A stretch of 5,063 bases of DNA. Source: Actinomycetota bacterium. Lineage in GTDB: Bacteria; Actinomycetota; Acidimicrobiia; Acidimicrobiales; Aldehydirespiratoraceae. Positions within the stretch are counted from its first letter, which is position 1. The number at the start of each line of letters is the position of its first letter. Shown piece after piece: positions 4,991-5,063 of this stretch. Where the stretch lies: contig JAAXHB010000295.1 of assembly GCA_012271125.1 (NCBI GenBank), forward strand, positions 1 through 5,063. The letters are read 5' to 3'. The position numbers were made by a program, and so were the translations under genes. The notes beneath the pieces were generated by a model. That model did no database searches. It was given only the letters and a program-made list of their open reading frames with translations, and was not told the origin of the DNA.

Positions 4991-5063
4991 TCAGAGATCC
5001 TCGTCGGTGGGTTCGTCGTCGCCGATCTCTTCGAGAGTAGCTTGCCGAAAGACTCGGTCGCCC
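4991..5063 (-). CDS. C-terminal end of upstream head gene, probably portal protein (partial)
   Basis: Only the last 23 codons and the TGA (4991-4993) are inside the window; the rest lies beyond the right edge. The peptide ends in a strongly acidic tail (ATLEEIGDDEPTDEDL). The gene directly before the protease in HK97-type modules is usually the portal, the dodecameric ring through which DNA is packaged, and portals often end in a charged, disordered tail. That order, plus the zero-gap junction with the HTH gene, is the only basis for the call. Confidence 0.4.
   Translation of the reverse strand, partial: GDRVFRQATLEEIGDDEPTDEDL

Overview
The window looks like part of the head (morphogenesis) module of a tailed, HK97-type bacteriophage, most likely an integrated prophage. 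Every gene I can support lies on the minus strand, so transcription runs from the high-coordinate end to the low one. GC-rich codon use, strong AGGAGG/GGAGG ribosome binding sites and the style of the proteins suggest a high-GC proteobacterial host. An alphaproteobacterium of the Rhizobiales type would fit, but that is inference. No integrase, attachment site, tRNA or host gene is present, so the sequence cannot settle whether this is a prophage or a free phage.

In transcription order the layout is: the C-terminal end of a gene that is probably the portal (4991-5063); a 69-residue helix-turn-helix protein resembling small terminase subunits (4781-4990); an HK97-family prohead protease with a ~100-residue C-terminal extension that has its own in-frame ATG and ribosome binding site (3831-4745, nested start 4133); the major capsid protein with an N-terminal delta/scaffold domain (2501-3811); a perfect 10-bp hairpin just after the capsid stop (2466-2490); a tandem helix-hairpin-helix protein (1831-2346); a candidate 46-codon basic ORF coupled by an ATGA overlap (1694-1834); a probable capsid decoration/cement protein (1294-1728); a head-tail connector (701-1291); a very short upstream ORF (621-689); a head-closure-like protein (229-621); and the start of a gp10-like neck/tail-completion protein that runs off the left edge (1-232).

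The genes form one assembly line. The portal nucleates the procapsid. The capsid protein assembles with its delta domain acting as scaffold, and the protease then removes that domain. The decoration protein probably stabilises the expanded shell, and the connector, closure and neck proteins build the joint to the tail. Stop and start codons touch or overlap at 1831-1834, 621 and 229-232, and lie 2 nt or less apart at 1292-1293 and 4990/4991. This indicates a translationally coupled operon. The only clear interruption is the 154-nt gap with a hairpin after the capsid gene, a place where phages often reduce downstream expression.

I see no new defence system or other clearly undescribed system. 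The points most worth a second look are the nested protease/scaffold start, the HhH protein within the head cluster, the HTH protein between portal and protease, and the lack of lysine across the presumed capsid E-loop next to a decoration-like gene.
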